Source: Rathayibacter sp. VKM Ac-2754 (GTDB lineage Bacteria; Actinomycetota; Actinomycetes; Actinomycetales; Microbacteriaceae). Taken from it: 64,000 nucleotides of DNA. The notes under the pieces are model-generated. The model did not search any database and was not told the DNA's origin. It saw only the letters and a list, made by a program, of their open reading frames with translations. The stretch spans positions 303,726-367,725 of the forward strand of contig NZ_WUCC01000005.1 in NCBI RefSeq assembly GCF_009807095.1, in the 5' to 3' direction. This document shows, one piece after another, positions 1 to 8,072 of this stretch (position 1 is its first letter; every line of letters begins with the position of its first letter). The translations under genes and the position numbers were made by a program.

Positions 1-45
1 GCCCTCGCCACGATCATCTCGGGGGAGGTCCGATGGCAGAGCTGA
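1..45 (+). CDS. possible 3' end of an upstream gene (partial)
   Basis: Frame 1 is open from the window edge and ends in TGA at 43-45, giving 14 residues ending in IISGEVRWQS. The stop lies 10 bases inside the next gene, as in a translationally coupled pair. It is too short to identify, and the reading frame alone is weak evidence. Confidence 0.3.
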   Translation, partial: ALATIISGEVRWQS

Positions 46-530
46 CGAACGAGGTGGTCGACCGGCTGAGCGTCGACGGCCGGGTGCTCGAGACGGTGCG
101 CCGCCCGGCGCTCGCCGTATCGATGGGGCTCGAGCCGCATCCCGAGGGCGGCTGGTACCGGCGGACGTGGGAGTCGCCGGAGCGGGTACGGCTCGTGGGG
201 GCCGACGGCTCGGTGCGCGAGCGGCCGGCGGCGACGCTGATCGTGTTCCTCCTGCCGGCGGGGGAGTGCTCGGCGTGGCATCGGGTGTCCTCGACCGAGA
301 GCTGGATCTGGAACGGGCCCGGGCGGGTGGCGCTGCAGTACGGCGGCCTCGGCACTGAGCCGGTGGACGGCGAGACGGTGGTGCTGGGGTCTGCCCACGA
401 GGGGCTGCCGGTGCAGGCCGTGGTTCCGGCGGATGTGTGGCAGCGGACGCTGCCCTCGCGCGACGACGCGGTGGTGAGCTGCATGGTGTCGCCGGGGTTC
501 GACTTCGCGGACTTCTCGATGCCGGAGTAG
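33..530 (+). CDS. DUF985 cupin-family protein
   Basis: The 165-residue product matches the DUF985 (YML079-like) cupin family. The hallmark segments are visible: PEGGWYRRTW near residues 48-57, a HRV-SxExW segment near 88-97, and a following GPGRVAL strand. Family members are single-domain beta-barrel cupins of uncertain function, some with epimerase-like folds, and length is normal. The ATG at 33 follows a GGGGGAGG ribosome-binding site. It overlaps the end of a possible upstream gene, so it probably closes an operon that begins outside the window. Family assignment is firm; substrate is unknown. Confidence 0.85.
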   Translation: MAELTNEVVDRLSVDGRVLETVRRPALAVSMGLEPHPEGGWYRRTWESPERVRLVGADGSVRERPAATLIVFLLPAGECSAWHRVSSTESWIWNGPGRVALQYGGLGTEPVDGETVVLGSAHEGLPVQAVVPADVWQRTLPSRDDAVVSCMVSPGFDFADFSMPE

Positions 531-753
531 GGGCTGACGCGCCGGCGAGTCGTGGGTCGCGAGCAAGGCGGGTACGAGCACTCGCGGGCGGGAGCGGTCG
601 ACGTTCAGCAGTGGCGCCGCGACTCGGAGAGCGACCCGGCTCCTGCCGGCGCGCGCCGGGCGCACCGCGGTGACGACGGCAGGGAACCGGCGCAGGAGCG
701 ACAGCGGAGGGCTGGAGCTGCGACCTCGCCGGGTGGGGACTCTCGAGCTCAGC

Positions 754-2286
754 TCAGCTCGGATCGGCTTGGTGGAGGTGCCGGAGTTCGGCGCGGGAGG
801 TGATGCCGAGTTTGCGGTAGACGCTGCGCAGTTGCGTCTTGACGGTGTTGACGCTGACGGAGAGCGCGGCGGCGATCTCGGTGCTGCTCAGTCCGTCGGC
901 GGCGTGCTCTGCGACCAGGCGCTCGCGGGGGGTCAGCGTCGCGGGGAGGAAGCGCCCTTCAACCTCGGGTGCTCGGAGTCGTTCGGCGACGTCGGTGTCG
1001 CCGAGGGCGTCGAGAAGGCGTGCTGCTTCGGCGCGGAGGTCCGGCGGGAGGAAGGCGAAGGGGTCGAAGTGCTGGTGGGCGTGTCCGACGAGTGCGGCTT
1101 CGGTGAGCAGATCGTGGCGGCGGGGAGTATCGGTGGTCGCGATGGCGGTGGCGAGCAGAGCGGGCACGAGAATGCGGGGACGGGAGCCGTCGACGTCGAG
1201 GAGGGGCGCGGCGATCCGGAGAGCGAGGCCGGCCTTGCCGTACCGGGCGAGGCGCATGGCGTGGACGGCGGCGGGTGCCTGGCGCAGCAGGTGCGCAGTC
1301 GTGGTGGGCCGGTCGAGGAGATCGTGGTGGCCGAGCTCGCACGCGCGGGCCGAGAGCAGCAGCCGCGTGAGGTCGACCTGGGCGGTGTTGACGGGGTCGT
1401 GTCTCTGGCCTGGGGGCAGGGAGGTGAGGAAGGCGTCGAGGTCGTTGCGGAGGCGGCGTGCGGCGTGGGGTTCTCGGCAGGTGATCGCGCGGACGAGGAA
1501 CGCGGATGCCCAGTGCTGGATGAGCTCGTGCGCGTCCACGCTCTCGAGCAGGTCCTGACGAGGAGGCGGGCGCAGCTGCGCGGAGAGGATCAGCGACTCC
1601 GCGAGCTGCGCCTGCAGGCAGTAGGCGGGCTCCCACCAGTCCTGGGGTGTGGACGGGGGGATCTTGTCCAGCCAGGTCTGTGCCATGGCGATGCGGCCGT
1701 GGAGGGCGTGCACGTAGGCGAGCGCGCCCCCGGCGGCGCGCTGCATCATCCGGTGCCCGACGGTCGCGGCCCAGTCGAAGCTCTCGACGTAGTCGAGCAG
1801 CGCACCCTCGAAGTCGCCGGAGCGCTCGAGCGCGAGGCCCCACTGGTAGAGCATCTCGGGCAGGGCGCCTGCGAGCGCGGGGGTCGACTCGATCGACTGC
1901 CGTCGGCGCAGGTCGTGCGCGATCGCGATCAGGCGGATGACGTCGTCACCTGATCCGGCGGCTCGCGCGGCGATGATCTGCGCGGTCAGCAGGGCGAGCC
2001 TGTCGATGTCGTCAGCAGGATCGGCGGTCGTGGTGATGAGGCGGTAGGTGGAGGGGGAATGCTGCCCGGTGAGCATCCGGAGGTGCTCGCGTGCGAACCG
2101 CAGCCGCGGCCGGCCGTTCAGGACCGTACTCGGCACCTGGTCCAGGGCGGCCAGCAGTTCGTCGGGCAACTCCTGCAGCAGCTCGACCCAGCTCCGGTCG
2201 ATCATCGCGACGACGGCGGCCCAATCCGCGCCCGAGGTCGCGGCCCGCAATCGCGCCGCTGTCGCTGACTGGTCAACCGGATGCAT
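754..2286 (-). CDS. large LuxR-family transcriptional regulator
   Basis: The product (about 510 residues from the MHPVDQ start) is mostly an alpha-helical, TPR-like region rich in Leu, Ala and Arg. It ends in a LuxR/GerE helix-turn-helix: LTPRERLVAEHAADG, then STEIAAALSVSVNTVKTQLR and YRKLG. No ATP-binding Walker motif is evident, so it is not a complete MalT/LAL regulator. An upstream in-frame start (2334) exists, but MHPVDQ is supported because the paralog at 55527-56093 starts with MEPVHRS in the same register. It lies directly downstream of the Tat-repeat protein gene, with a terminator between, and is likely part of that module by inference. Confidence 0.85.
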   Translation of the reverse strand: MHPVDQSATAARLRAATSGADWAAVVAMIDRSWVELLQELPDELLAALDQVPSTVLNGRPRLRFAREHLRMLTGQHSPSTYRLITTTADPADDIDRLALLTAQIIAARAAGSGDDVIRLIAIAHDLRRRQSIESTPALAGALPEMLYQWGLALERSGDFEGALLDYVESFDWAATVGHRMMQRAAGGALAYVHALHGRIAMAQTWLDKIPPSTPQDWWEPAYCLQAQLAESLILSAQLRPPPRQDLLESVDAHELIQHWASAFLVRAITCREPHAARRLRNDLDAFLTSLPPGQRHDPVNTAQVDLTRLLLSARACELGHHDLLDRPTTTAHLLRQAPAAVHAMRLARYGKAGLALRIAAPLLDVDGSRPRILVPALLATAIATTDTPRRHDLLTEAALVGHAHQHFDPFAFLPPDLRAEAARLLDALGDTDVAERLRAPEVEGRFLPATLTPRERLVAEHAADGLSSTEIAAALSVSVNTVKTQLRSVYRKLGITSRAELRHLHQADPS

Positions 2287-2425
2287 GAGGCCAGTCTCAC
2301 TGAAATCAGTCGCCCGAACGCGGGACGGAGTCACTACTCGGTCAACCCGGATGAGGGGGATTCCTTTTCCGGCGGACCCAGGAACACCGGGTCGGTCGCC
2401 GGAGTGACGGGCACCGCGAGAAGAG

Positions 2426-2459
2426 GAGGAGGAACCTGACGAGTGTCAGGTCCCTCCTC
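2426..2459 (-). terminator. intrinsic terminator-type hairpin
   Basis: Arms at 2426-2440 and 2445-2459 form a 15-base stem with one mismatch around a GAGT loop. It sits just downstream of the stop of the Tat-repeat gene (2479), which ends transcription toward the LuxR gene. There is no clear U tract, as is common in high-GC actinobacteria. Confidence 0.7.
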
Positions 2460-2478
2460 GAGGTGCTTCAGACGGCGA

Positions 2479-3798
2479 CTAGGCGCAGGCCTCCGCGACG
2501 TAGGTGAGGTAGTCGGCGGGTGTGGATTCGCTGTGCTGGGCGTCGGCGGAGGTGACGTCGGAGGCGATGACGTTGTCGCCGTAGTAGAGGTCTCCGTTGG
2601 GGGCGAGGTAGGAGGCCCAGCCGACGACGGTGGAGCCCGCCGGGACGCTGGGGCTGGCAGTCGGGGTGCCGAGGGGCTGGCCCGACCTCCGGTAGGCGAC
2701 TCCGTTGGAGACGTAGGTGACGAAGTCCTGGGAGGTCGCTGCGTCGTGCTGCACGCTGGCGGAGCTGACGTTGGAGGCGATGACGTTGTTGCCGTAGTAG
2801 AGGTCGCCGTTGGGGGCGAGCCAGGTGGTCCAGCCGACGACGGTGGAGCCCGCAGGTACGTTGGCGTAGGCGGCCGGGGTGCCGAGGGGTTGGCCCGACC
2901 TCGTGTAGGCCACGCCGTTGGAGACGTAGGTGACGAGGTCCTGGGAGGACGTTGCGTCGTGCTGCACGTTGGCGGAGCTGACGTTGGAGGCGATGACGTT
3001 GTTGCCGTAGTAGAGGTCGCCGTTGGGGGCGAGCCAGGTGGTCCAGCCGACGACGTTGGAGCCGGCGGGCACGTTGGTGTAGGCGGCCGGGGCGCCGAGG
3101 GGCTGCCCCGACCTCGTGTAGCCGACGCCGTTGGAGACGTAGGTGATGAAGTCCTGGGCGGTGGCCTGGTCGTGCTGGACGTCGGCGGAGGTGACGTTCG
3201 TCGCGATGACGTTGTTGCCGTAGTAGAGGTCGCCGTTCGGGGCGAGGTAGGACGTCCAGCCGGCAGTGGTGGCGTCAGCGGGAACTGATGAGTACGTGGT
3301 GTTCCCTCCGTCCGACGTGTAGGTGTGTGCGACGGTGACGCGAGGAACCGTGACGGGCGCGGTGTCGGTGAGGGTGCCGGAGGACGCGTTGAAGGTGGTC
3401 GCGCCTCCGCCGATCGGCACCGTGATGTCGGGCAGCGTGATGGTGCCGTTCGCGTCGGCGGGTGCCGAGTAGGTCGTCGAGCCGCCGGCGAAGGTGTAGC
3501 CGTCGGTGAGGGTGACGCTGATCAGCTCTCCGGCGGCCGGAGCAGCGCCGTCGGTGGTGCGTCGCACCTGCACACCCGAGATGGTTCCGCACGCGACGCC
3601 GGAGTAGCTGGGCTGGGTGAACGCCAGCGTGGGCTGGTTGGACGCGGCGGAAGCCGGCGTCGCCACCGCCATCGCGACGACGGGGATCGTCCAGACCGAT
3701 CCCTGCACGATCGTGCGTCGGCCGACTCCGTCGGGGTTGGGGACTGTCCAGTCCTCACCGATCTTGATGTCTCGATTGGGCGTGTCGCGATGGGTCAC
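2479..3798 (-). CDS. Tat-exported surface protein with 71-residue tandem repeats
   Basis: The start is taken as GTG 3798 (VTHRDTPNRD) behind an ACGGAGA site. The track-length frame runs further upstream but lacks support. The N-terminus carries a twin-arginine leader GVGRRTIVQGSVWTIPVVA followed by ATPASAASNQPT, so a signal-peptidase site near ASA-A is likely. A roughly 100-residue Ig-like beta domain (QPTLAFTQPSYSG onward) follows, then three full 71-residue repeats and a fourth cut short, ending in LTYVAEACA. The Ig-like domain is closely similar to that of the protein at 51016-52413. It is divergent from an AraC-type gene at 4029. No LPXTG or membrane anchor is seen, so the product is probably secreted or loosely wall-associated. 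Function is unknown. Confidence 0.85.
   Translation of the reverse strand: MTHRDTPNRDIKIGEDWTVPNPDGVGRRTIVQGSVWTIPVVAMAVATPASAASNQPTLAFTQPSYSGVACGTISGVQVRRTTDGAAPAAGELISVTLTDGYTFAGGSTTYSAPADANGTITLPDITVPIGGGATTFNASSGTLTDTAPVTVPRVTVAHTYTSDGGNTTYSSVPADATTAGWTSYLAPNGDLYYGNNVIATNVTSADVQHDQATAQDFITYVSNGVGYTRSGQPLGAPAAYTNVPAGSNVVGWTTWLAPNGDLYYGNNVIASNVSSANVQHDATSSQDLVTYVSNGVAYTRSGQPLGTPAAYANVPAGSTVVGWTTWLAPNGDLYYGNNVIASNVSSASVQHDAATSQDFVTYVSNGVAYRRSGQPLGTPTASPSVPAGSTVVGWASYLAPNGDLYYGDNVIASDVTSADAQHSESTPADYLTYVAEACA
2482..3285 (-). repeat. 213-bp tandem coding repeats (3 full + 1 partial)
   Basis: Units are at about 3073-3285, 2860-3072 and 2647-2859, with a truncated unit at 2482-2646. Each encodes VPAGSxVVGW, LAPNGDLYYGNNVIAS and YVSNGVAYTRSGQPLG. 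The middle units are almost identical at the DNA level, which points to recent duplication and possible copy-number variation. The repeat is related to, but diverged from, the 75-79-residue repeat in the 51016 protein, sharing a GxLYxxG...VIxxxV...YxTYVxxxG pattern. Confidence 0.9.
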
Positions 3799-4028
3799 TG
3801 TCGTCTCCGTTGGGATCTGTGGGAAGGGAACGGACAGATCGTGACGGAATCTCGCGAATTTCCTGACGATTCTTCTGGTATTGGACCGCAAATGGCCGAT
3901 GCGCTGGTCCGCTTCTGGCCTTTTGCGAGTTCGCGCGGAGCGCACTGATTGACTTCTCACCTGAGAGGCGCCTCGACCGACTGGTGGTCGATCAGGACCC
4001 GACGCGCTCCTCACGAAGGAGTGCCGCT
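3799..4028. promoter_or_regulatory. divergent control region of Tat-repeat protein and AraC regulator
   Basis: This 230-bp region is visibly richer in A+T than its surroundings. It contains TGGACCGC at 3882-3889 and TGGTCCGC at 3905-3912, a direct repeat with 23-bp period, the sort of spacing AraC-family proteins bind. AAGGAG at 4016-4021 serves the AraC start. The operator role is inferred. Confidence 0.45.
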
Positions 4029-4967
4029 ATGCCTGCATCTCCAGTGACCTCCACGTCGCTGCGCGGCTCTGCTGGCTCGAAGTGGTTTCTCGAACGCGGG
4101 GTCTCGGTATCCGATTCGGAGGGATTGCAGCTCTACGCGAATGAGATGCTCGACGCGAGTACTCGGCTCACGCGAGTCTGGCACAGCAGTATCACCGCCG
4201 ATGTTCACGTCGAGAACATCAAGTCATCGCTCATCTTCCTTCAGATCGAAGGTGTATCGATGGTGGAGCTGGAGGAATGGGAAGGGCCGAGAGAGCTCAG
4301 GCCGGGAGGCTTCGCTGTCTTCCCTCTCGACACGAAGTTCACCATGCGATCGGAGAGCGAGATCGCCCGGTACGAGACCGAGTTCGATCTCGAGGATCTT
4401 CCGCCATCACTCCGGGAGTTGGTAGCGCCCGGCTTCATCGAGAACGAACCGCTCCCCGGCTACCGTCAGCTGGTCGTCAGCGCTGCGAGCAGCGCACTGG
4501 GCTTCGGGCTCGCACCCGCAGAAGCGGGCTTCTCGCATTTTCTCCGCGGGTTCACCTCGTTCTTGACGGCGCTTCTCGTTCAGACTCTCGAGGACCGCCG
4601 CGCAGAACGACCTGACAGGGTCGCCCAGCTGTACGACTCGGCTCTCGGCGTGATCGAGCGCGAGTTCAAGGCTCCGGACTTCACGGTGGCCGATCTGGCG
4701 TCCGCCGTCGGGGTGTCTCCGCGCTATCTCCGTCGAGTATTCGCTCAGAAGGGAACCAGCCCGAAGTCCGTTCTGCGAGAAGTGCGTCTGAAGGTGGCCG
4801 ACGAGTACTTGAGTGCTGCAGAGAACGGCGCTCGGATTCCTCGAGAGGTGATCGCCCATGTGTCCGGATTCGGTGACGCGCGGGCTCTGCGCCGAGCCCT
4901 GGAGCAACACGGTCGACGGCTGGATGACGTCGCATCCGACGACGAAGAAAATCCGATGCGCAGATGA
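4029..4967 (+). CDS. AraC-type regulator of the Tat-repeat module
   Basis: The 312-residue product has an N-terminal cupin-like sensing region (SKWFLERGVSV, QLYANEMLDASTRLTRVWHSS, then a VELEEWEG beta stretch) and a C-terminal double helix-turn-helix. The first helix pair reads FTVADLASAVGVSPRYLRRVFAQKGTSP cut across two motifs, and the second is IAHVSGFGDARALRRAL. The start ATG 4029 has an AAGGAG site 7 bases upstream. It is divergent from the Tat-repeat gene and is homologous to the regulators at 52567 and 53644, each again beside a Tat-leader gene, so local control is likely. Base composition is lower in GC than its neighbours, which may mark transfer. Confidence 0.85.
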   Translation: MPASPVTSTSLRGSAGSKWFLERGVSVSDSEGLQLYANEMLDASTRLTRVWHSSITADVHVENIKSSLIFLQIEGVSMVELEEWEGPRELRPGGFAVFPLDTKFTMRSESEIARYETEFDLEDLPPSLRELVAPGFIENEPLPGYRQLVVSAASSALGFGLAPAEAGFSHFLRGFTSFLTALLVQTLEDRRAERPDRVAQLYDSALGVIEREFKAPDFTVADLASAVGVSPRYLRRVFAQKGTSPKSVLREVRLKVADEYLSAAENGARIPREVIAHVSGFGDARALRRALEQHGRRLDDVASDDEENPMRR

Positions 4968-5237
4968 ATTTGTGTCGACCGCGCAATGGCGAAAGCCTGT
5001 AGGGAAAACTGTATTACCGGAAGTTTTCGCCGTACTCGCTCACTTCATTCGCGTTGATCGTCGGGCGGTGCGGTCGGTCAACTGCACGTCAGTCGCTTCG
5101 ATCTCGAGCCGGTGGCGATGTCATCGCTGGTGCGGGCCGGAATCACCCAGCTGTCGCGATTGCCATCGATCACCGGAAATCAGCTCTTGCCGAGATCATG
5201 GGGCTCTCATCGCTCGAAGCCCGCGGCGAACCAGCGA
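4968..5237. other. intergenic scar region, first part
   Basis: No convincing gene is seen here. Short open frames lack ribosome-binding sites and family resemblance. The stretch precedes two recognisable gene remnants (5238-5302 and 5346-5531), so it is probably decayed or rearranged sequence. Confidence 0.4.
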
Positions 5238-5302
5238 GCTTCATCGACGGCCGCATCCACCTGCCGCAGACCCGGGTGCTCGGGGCGTACGGCGAGCAGC
5301 TG
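5238..5302 (+). pseudogene. 65-bp duplicated fragment of guanine deaminase gene
   Basis: This segment is 64/65 identical to 5917-5981 inside the intact guaD gene downstream, counted by eye. It encodes the FIDG-x-IHLPQTRVLGAYGEQL active-site block. The single difference changes the first metal-ligand His of HIH to Arg. Flanking bases do not match, so it is a short detached copy, not a gene. Confidence 0.85.
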
Positions 5303-5345
5303 CCGCCACTGTCCAGCACCCCGCGACCGCAGGGCACCGGGGTGC

Positions 5346-5531
5346 TCATCCAGAGACGGCTCGAGTGCTCCCGCGGACGATGAGGGAAGCGGGGACCGTG
5401 TGCGTCCAGGTGTCACCGTAGGGATTCTCGAGGCGGTGGTGCGCCACGTCGATCGCGAGGGCTGCCATCCGCTCGGGATCGGGATGCACGCTGGTGACGT
5501 CGACGAAGGGCAGTCGGGCGACGCTGCTGTT
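5346..5531 (-). pseudogene. C-terminal remnant of a LacI-family regulator
   Basis: The minus-strand frame ending in TGA at 5346-5348 reads ARLPFVDVTSVHPDPERMAA and later VPASLIVRGSTRAVSG. This is the typical end of a LacI/GalR regulator (DPxRMAxxAI... PxxLxVRGST). A TAG at 5532-5534 lies just before it and the rest of the gene is missing. It does not match the C-termini of the three intact LacI genes in the window. It is most simply a deletion remnant. Confidence 0.7.
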
Positions 5532-5702
5532 CTACTCACTCTCGGACGGCGCGACCGCACGGCGTGAGCTCCGCGTCGACGCATTCTCTCGGCGGCGCGG
5601 GCGACGAGCCTTAACGGGGGGTCCGCCCCGCCCCGCCCCCCCTGCCACGCTGAGCCCGATACCTCGCGTCTCCGCGCGGGCGCACCTCCTCGGGAGTACA
5701 CA
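5532..5702. other. upstream region of guaD
   Basis: This G+C-rich spacer has a run of Cs and Gs around 5617-5645 and CGGGAG at 5691-5696 upstream of the GTG start. No clear promoter motif or operator is seen. Confidence 0.35.
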
Positions 5703-7097
5703 GTGGCCTTCACGGCGATCCGCGGCACGTTCCTCGACTTCATCGACGACCCGTGGAAGCACGTGGGGAACGAGGAGGCGGCGACCCGGTTCCACGCCGA
5801 CGGGCTCCTCGTGCTCGAGGACGGCATCATCGTCGACTTCGGCCCGTACTCCGAGCTCTCGGTGAAGCACGCCGACGTGCCGGTCACCGAGATCGCCGAC
5901 CGGATCATCGTGCCGGGCTTCATCGACGGCCACATCCACCTGCCGCAGACCCGGGTGCTCGGGGCGTACGGCGAGCAGCTGCTGCCGTGGCTGCAGAAGT
6001 GGGTGTTCCCCGAGGAGCACAAGTACGCCGACCGCGACTACGCGCTCGAGGGCACGACGCACTTCTTCGACAACCTGCTCGCCTCCGGAACCACCACGGC
6101 GCAGACGTTCACCACCGGCAGCCTGACCTGCAACGAGGTCTTCTTCGAGGAGGCGGCCAGGCGCAACATGCGGATGATCGGCGGCCTCACCGGCATCGAC
6201 CGCCACGTGCCGGAGTACTTCGCGAACACTCCCGAGCAGTTCTACGCCGACAGCAGCGCCCTCATCGAGAAGCACCACCGGGTCGGGCGCAGCCTCTACG
6301 CGATCACGCCCCGCTTCGCCTTCGGCGCCTCCGAGGAGCTGCTCGAGCAGTGCCGGCGCCTGAAGGAGGAGCACCCCGACGTCTGGATCAACACCCACAT
6401 CTCCGAGAACCCGGCCGAGATCCACGGCGTGCTCGCGCTGCACCAGGACTGCCACGACTACCTCGCCGTCTACGAGAAGTACGACCTCGTCGGACCGAAG
6501 TTCACCGGAGGGCACGGGGTCTGGCTCTCGAACGACGAGTTCCGGCGCTTCTCGCGGTCGGGCGCCTCCGTCGCGTTCTGCCCGTCGTCGAACCTCTACC
6601 TCGGCTCCGGCCTCTTCCGCCTGGGCCGGGCGACCGATCCTGAGCACCGCGTGCTGCTCAGCCTCGGCACCGACATGGGCGGCGGCAACCGGTTCAGCCT
6701 GCTCAACTCGCTCGAGGACGCCTACAAGGTGGGCATGCTCAACAACACGATCCTCGACGGCAGCATCGTGCCCAGCGAGATGGACCTCGCGGAGTCGGAG
6801 CGCAACAAGCTCTCGCCCTATCGCGCCTTCTACTCCGTCACGAAGGGCGGTGCGGAGGCGCTGCGCATCGACGATCTCGTCGGCAGCTTCGACATCGGCA
6901 AGGAGGCCGACTTCGTCGCGCTGGACTGGACGGCCGGGCCCCCCGCCTCCGCCTGGCACCAGAGCCTCGCCCACGACGGCGGCGAGCTGACCCAGGACGC
7001 GGTCCGCGAGCTGCTGTTCGGCATCATGATGGTCGGCGACGAGCGCGCCGTCGATCAGACCTGGATCATGGGCGAGCTCGCCTACCAGAAGGCCTGA
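5703..7097 (+). CDS. guaD: guanine deaminase-type amidohydrolase
   Basis: The 464-residue metal-dependent amidohydrolase probably converts guanine to xanthine and ammonia in purine salvage or catabolism. Visible signatures are PGFIDGHIHLPQT (metal ligands and GuaD-specific LPQ), NTHISEN (His and Glu), GGHGVWLS, CPSSNLYLGSG and LGTDMGGGNRFS (catalytic Asp). Length is normal for GuaD. The GTG at 5703 is chosen because homologs begin near AFTAIRGTFLDF. It is followed after 2 bases by the ABM-domain gene, an apparent two-gene operon. Confidence 0.9.
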   Translation: MAFTAIRGTFLDFIDDPWKHVGNEEAATRFHADGLLVLEDGIIVDFGPYSELSVKHADVPVTEIADRIIVPGFIDGHIHLPQTRVLGAYGEQLLPWLQKWVFPEEHKYADRDYALEGTTHFFDNLLASGTTTAQTFTTGSLTCNEVFFEEAARRNMRMIGGLTGIDRHVPEYFANTPEQFYADSSALIEKHHRVGRSLYAITPRFAFGASEELLEQCRRLKEEHPDVWINTHISENPAEIHGVLALHQDCHDYLAVYEKYDLVGPKFTGGHGVWLSNDEFRRFSRSGASVAFCPSSNLYLGSGLFRLGRATDPEHRVLLSLGTDMGGGNRFSLLNSLEDAYKVGMLNNTILDGSIVPSEMDLAESERNKLSPYRAFYSVTKGGAEALRIDDLVGSFDIGKEADFVALDWTAGPPASAWHQSLAHDGGELTQDAVRELLFGIMMVGDERAVDQTWIMGELAYQKA

Positions 7098-7099
7098 CG

Positions 7100-8059
7100 G
7101 TGGCCGATACGACCGCCGTCTCGGCTCCCGTCTCGCTGGTCGCGCACCGACGCCTCGCCGAGGCGGACTACGCCCGCTACGAGGCGTGGCAGGAGTCGGT
7201 CGGCGAGCGTCTCCAGGGTCGGCCCGGCTTCCTCGGCCGCGAGGTCCTCCGCCCCGATCCTCCGCACCAGGTCGACTGGATCGTCGTCGAGCGCTTCCGC
7301 GACCGCGACGCCGCTCGCAGCTGGCTCCAGAGTCCCGAGCGCGCGAGCCTCCTCGAGGAGATGGCGGGCGTGCTCGTCGGCAACGACTCGGTCCACCTGT
7401 TCACCGAGGAGGCGAGGCACCCCGCCGAGGCCGCCTCGGTGCTGATCACGAGCCGCGTGGCGCCGGACCACGAGGCCGCCTTCCTGGCCTGGCAGCGCCG
7501 AATCTCGGCGGCGGAGTCGCACTTCGAGGGCTTCGTCGGGCACCGGGTCGAGCGGCCGATCCCGGGCGTGCAGGACGACTGGGTCGTCGTGCTGAGCTTC
7601 GACACGGAGGCGGACCTCGACCGCTGGATCGAGTCGCCGGAGCGCAGGGCGCTGCTCGCCGACGGGGCGGCGTACAACCAGCAGCTCTCGCTGACCCGGG
7701 CGAGCTACGGCTTCGGCTTCTGGGCCGGCCGCGACAAGCCGGTCCCGGACCCGGTGTTCAAGAGCAATCTGCTGGTGCTGCTGATGCTCTACCCGATCGT
7801 GTTCCTCTGGGGCTACTTCATCGCCGACCCGCTGTTCGCCGCGCACGGCGTGCCGTTCTGGCTGTCGCTGTTCATCGGCAACGTCGTCTCGACGCAGCTC
7901 CTCGGCTGGATCTTCGTGCCGTGGGCGTTCCGCAGGTTCAGCTGGTGGACCGCGCGGGGCCGTCCTGCACGGGTGTACGTCGCGGGGTACGCGATCATCG
8001 CGGGCTGCTACCTGCTGTCGATGGCGCTCTACGCGTGGCTGCTCGCCCTGCGGGGCTGA
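7100..8059 (+). CDS. tandem ABM-domain protein with C-terminal membrane anchor
   Basis: The 319-residue protein has two antibiotic-biosynthesis-monooxygenase-like (ABM, ferredoxin-fold) domains, residues about 10-95 and 110-205. Each contains a RPGFLGxE or FEGFVGHR motif and a DW(I/V)VV strand. These are followed by about three transmembrane helices (LLVLLMLYPIVFLWGYF, FWLSLFIGNVVSTQLLGWIF, YAIIAGCYLLSMALYAWLL). ABM domains can bind small molecules, haem or quinones. GTG 7100 lies 2 bases after guaD, so the genes are probably co-transcribed. The biochemical role is not evident. Confidence 0.8.
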   Translation: MADTTAVSAPVSLVAHRRLAEADYARYEAWQESVGERLQGRPGFLGREVLRPDPPHQVDWIVVERFRDRDAARSWLQSPERASLLEEMAGVLVGNDSVHLFTEEARHPAEAASVLITSRVAPDHEAAFLAWQRRISAAESHFEGFVGHRVERPIPGVQDDWVVVLSFDTEADLDRWIESPERRALLADGAAYNQQLSLTRASYGFGFWAGRDKPVPDPVFKSNLLVLLMLYPIVFLWGYFIADPLFAAHGVPFWLSLFIGNVVSTQLLGWIFVPWAFRRFSWWTARGRPARVYVAGYAIIAGCYLLSMALYAWLLALRG

Positions 8060-8072
8060 CCGGGGTCGTTCG

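Noticed and set aside
670..1953. Long plus-strand frame rich in Gly, Glu and Val
   Set aside because: It is antisense to the LuxR gene, lacks a ribosome-binding site and any motif; it reflects high-GC codon bias.
5054..5383. 109-residue frame containing the guaD block
   Set aside because: The guaD similarity covers only 65 bp; the rest has no family resemblance or ribosome-binding site.
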